From NCBI GenBank assembly GCA_007121055.1, contig SKMM01000026.1, forward strand, positions 1-6,876: a DNA stretch of 6,876 nucleotides. The letters are read 5' to 3'. Positions within the stretch are counted from its first letter, which is position 1. Each line of letters begins with the position of its first letter. Below are positions 5,684 through 6,876 of the stretch, piece after piece. Source of the DNA: Paracoccaceae bacterium (lineage in GTDB: Bacteria; Pseudomonadota; Alphaproteobacteria; Rhodobacterales; Rhodobacteraceae). The notes below the pieces were generated by a model. That model worked only from the letters and a program-made list of their open reading frames with translations, made no database searches and was not told the DNA's origin. Made by a program: the position numbers and the translations under genes.

Positions 5684-6876
5684 ATGAAGGATGTGACGAT
5701 CAGCAGGCTGTTGCCGCGGAGCCTGTATGGCCGCGCCGCGCTGATCCTGCTCCTGCCCATCCTGAGCCTGCAGCTCCTCGTCTCGGTGGTGTTCATCCAG
5801 CGCCATTACGATGGCGTGGCCGAGCAGATGACCCGCAACATCGCCGTCAGCCTGCGCTATCTTCTGGCACAGGTCGAGGCCGCGCCGGACCCCGCTGCGG
5901 CGCGGGCCGAGGCGGCGGCGCTGGTGGGGCCGCTGGGGCTTCAGGCGCGGCTGCCGGTGCGGCAGGCGCCCCCGTCAGGCGACCTGCGCCATTGGGACGA
6001 CCTGACCGGCCGGGCCGTCATCGCCACGCTGCGGGCCGATCTGCCGGGGGTGCGCGCGGTCGATCTGGTGACGGTCCGGCGAACGGTGCAGCTTTGGCTC
6101 GACACCTCGCACGGCCCTTTGCTGATCAGCCTGGAACGCCACCGGGTCTCGGCCTCCAACCCGCACCAGCTTCTGGTGATCGTGATCTTGAGCGGCCTTT
6201 TGATGGCCGCCATCGCCTATGTGTTCCTGCGCCGCCAGCTGCGCCCGATCAAGCAACTCTCGCAGGCCGCCGAGGCCTTCGGCAAGGGCCGCACGTTGCC
6301 CTACCGGCCGCGCGGCGCCACCGAGGTGCGCGCAGCGGGCCAGGCCTTCCTGGCCATGCGCGACCGCATCGAGCGGCAGATCGAGCAGCGCACGCTGATG
6401 CTGTCGGCCGTCAGCCACGACCTGCGCACGCCGCTGACACGGCTGCGGCTGGGGCTGGCGCTGATGGAGGAGGGGCCCGAGACCGAGGCGCTGGCCGGGG
6501 ATGTGGAGGACATGGAGCGGCTGGTCGAGTCCTTCCTCGCCTATGCCCGCGGGACCGCCACCGACGAGCCGGTGCCCACCGACCTCGCCGAACTCGTTCG
6601 CGCGGCGGCGGCCCGGGCCGGGCGCGACGGGCTGACGGTGGAGGTGGAGGGGGCGGACACGCCGGTGTGGCTGGGCCTGCGGCCGCAGCTGGTGGCCCGC
6701 GCGCTCGACAATCTGCTGGGCAATGCCGGCCGCCACGCCGCCCGCGTGCGCGTGGGCCTGCGCGCGGCACCCGGCGCCTGCCGCATCGTGGTCGAGGATG
6801 ACGGCCCCGGCATCCCCGCCGCCCCGCGCGCCGAGGCCATCCAACCCTTCGCCCGCCTCGACGCCGCCCGCAACCG
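5684..6876 (+). CDS. EnvZ-type sensor histidine kinase, 3' end cut by the window
   Basis: A membrane-bound two-component sensor kinase; 397 residues are visible and the frame is still open at the window end. TM1 is about 18-39 and the periplasmic part about 40-160, with no domain I recognise. TM2 is 163-182 (LLVIVILSGLLMAAIAYVFL), then a HAMP linker starting LRRQLRPIKQL. The H-box is SAVSHDLRTPLTRLRL with phospho-acceptor H245 (EnvZ H243). The N-box is ALDNLLGNAGRH with N347. The G1 box is EDDGPGIP with D373. The F-box is about 388-397 (QPFARLDAARN). The G2 box and roughly 50 residues to the usual EnvZ length lie outside. SHDLRTPLTR is typical of the EnvZ class, which implies an OmpR-type partner, but none is in the window. 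ATG 5684 is the first start after the in-frame TAG 5672-5674. It is divergent from the OmpA-like lipoprotein gene. The signal sensed is unknown. Confidence 0.93.
   Translation, partial: MKDVTISRLLPRSLYGRAALILLLPILSLQLLVSVVFIQRHYDGVAEQMTRNIAVSLRYLLAQVEAAPDPAAARAEAAALVGPLGLQARLPVRQAPPSGDLRHWDDLTGRAVIATLRADLPGVRAVDLVTVRRTVQLWLDTSHGPLLISLERHRVSASNPHQLLVIVILSGLLMAAIAYVFLRRQLRPIKQLSQAAEAFGKGRTLPYRPRGATEVRAAGQAFLAMRDRIERQIEQRTLMLSAVSHDLRTPLTRLRLGLALMEEGPETEALAGDVEDMERLVESFLAYARGTATDEPVPTDLAELVRAAAARAGRDGLTVEVEGADTPVWLGLRPQLVARALDNLLGNAGRHAARVRVGLRAAPGACRIVVEDDGPGIPAAPRAEAIQPFARLDAARN

Noticed and set aside
5975..6844. - strand open frame of 289 codons opposite the histidine kinase
   Set aside because: The + strand frame from 5684 carries all kinase boxes in order; the opposite frame is H/Q/G-rich antisense without motifs.

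Overview
The window is about 70% G+C and strongly C/G-biased at third codon positions. Protein affinities (an AccC close to the proteobacterial type, a PdhR-like FadR regulator, an MtnA/class II aldolase pair, a TIGR03862-type flavoprotein) suggest an alphaproteobacterium, most likely of the Rhodobacterales. The placement is inferred from gene content and composition only. Both ends cut through genes.

Layout. (1) Bases 1-766, + strand: the C-terminal 254 residues of biotin carboxylase AccC. (2) 767-936: a short convergent intergenic gap with two weak stem-loops. (3) 937-4716, - strand: four tightly packed genes, read in the order FadR-type regulator, mtnA (methylthioribose-1-phosphate isomerase), FucA-type class II aldolase, and HI0933/TIGR03862-type flavoprotein. 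mtnA and the aldolase overlap by 4 bases (GTGA). The aldolase stop TGA directly abuts the flavoprotein GTG start in the same frame. (4) 4717-4852: a control region with a promoter-like pair, a three-half-site GGTCA/TGACC operator candidate, and a strong stem-loop behind the next gene. (5) 4853-5512, - strand: a YiaD-like lipoprotein with a glycine zipper and an OmpA domain. (6) 5513-5683: the divergent promoter gap. (7) 5684-6876, + strand: an EnvZ-type sensor histidine kinase, cut by the window end just before its G2 box.

How the genes fit together. MtnA plus a FucA-type aldolase that keeps every catalytic residue is the core of the 'DHAP shunt' for 5'-methylthioadenosine / 5'-deoxyadenosine salvage. 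In that route, methylthioribose-1-P is isomerised to methylthioribulose-1-P and cleaved to DHAP plus 2-(methylthio)acetaldehyde. The upstream enzymes (MtnP, or nucleosidase plus MtnK) are not in the window. The less expected parts are the PdhR-like regulator with its own palindromic operator, and the uncharacterised flavoprotein translationally coupled to the aldolase. The histidine kinase and the OmpA-like lipoprotein form a separate divergent envelope pair.

No RNA gene, insertion sequence, CRISPR array, prophage or defence gene is visible. The histidine kinase has no stop codon inside the window and is identified by direct translation from 5684.
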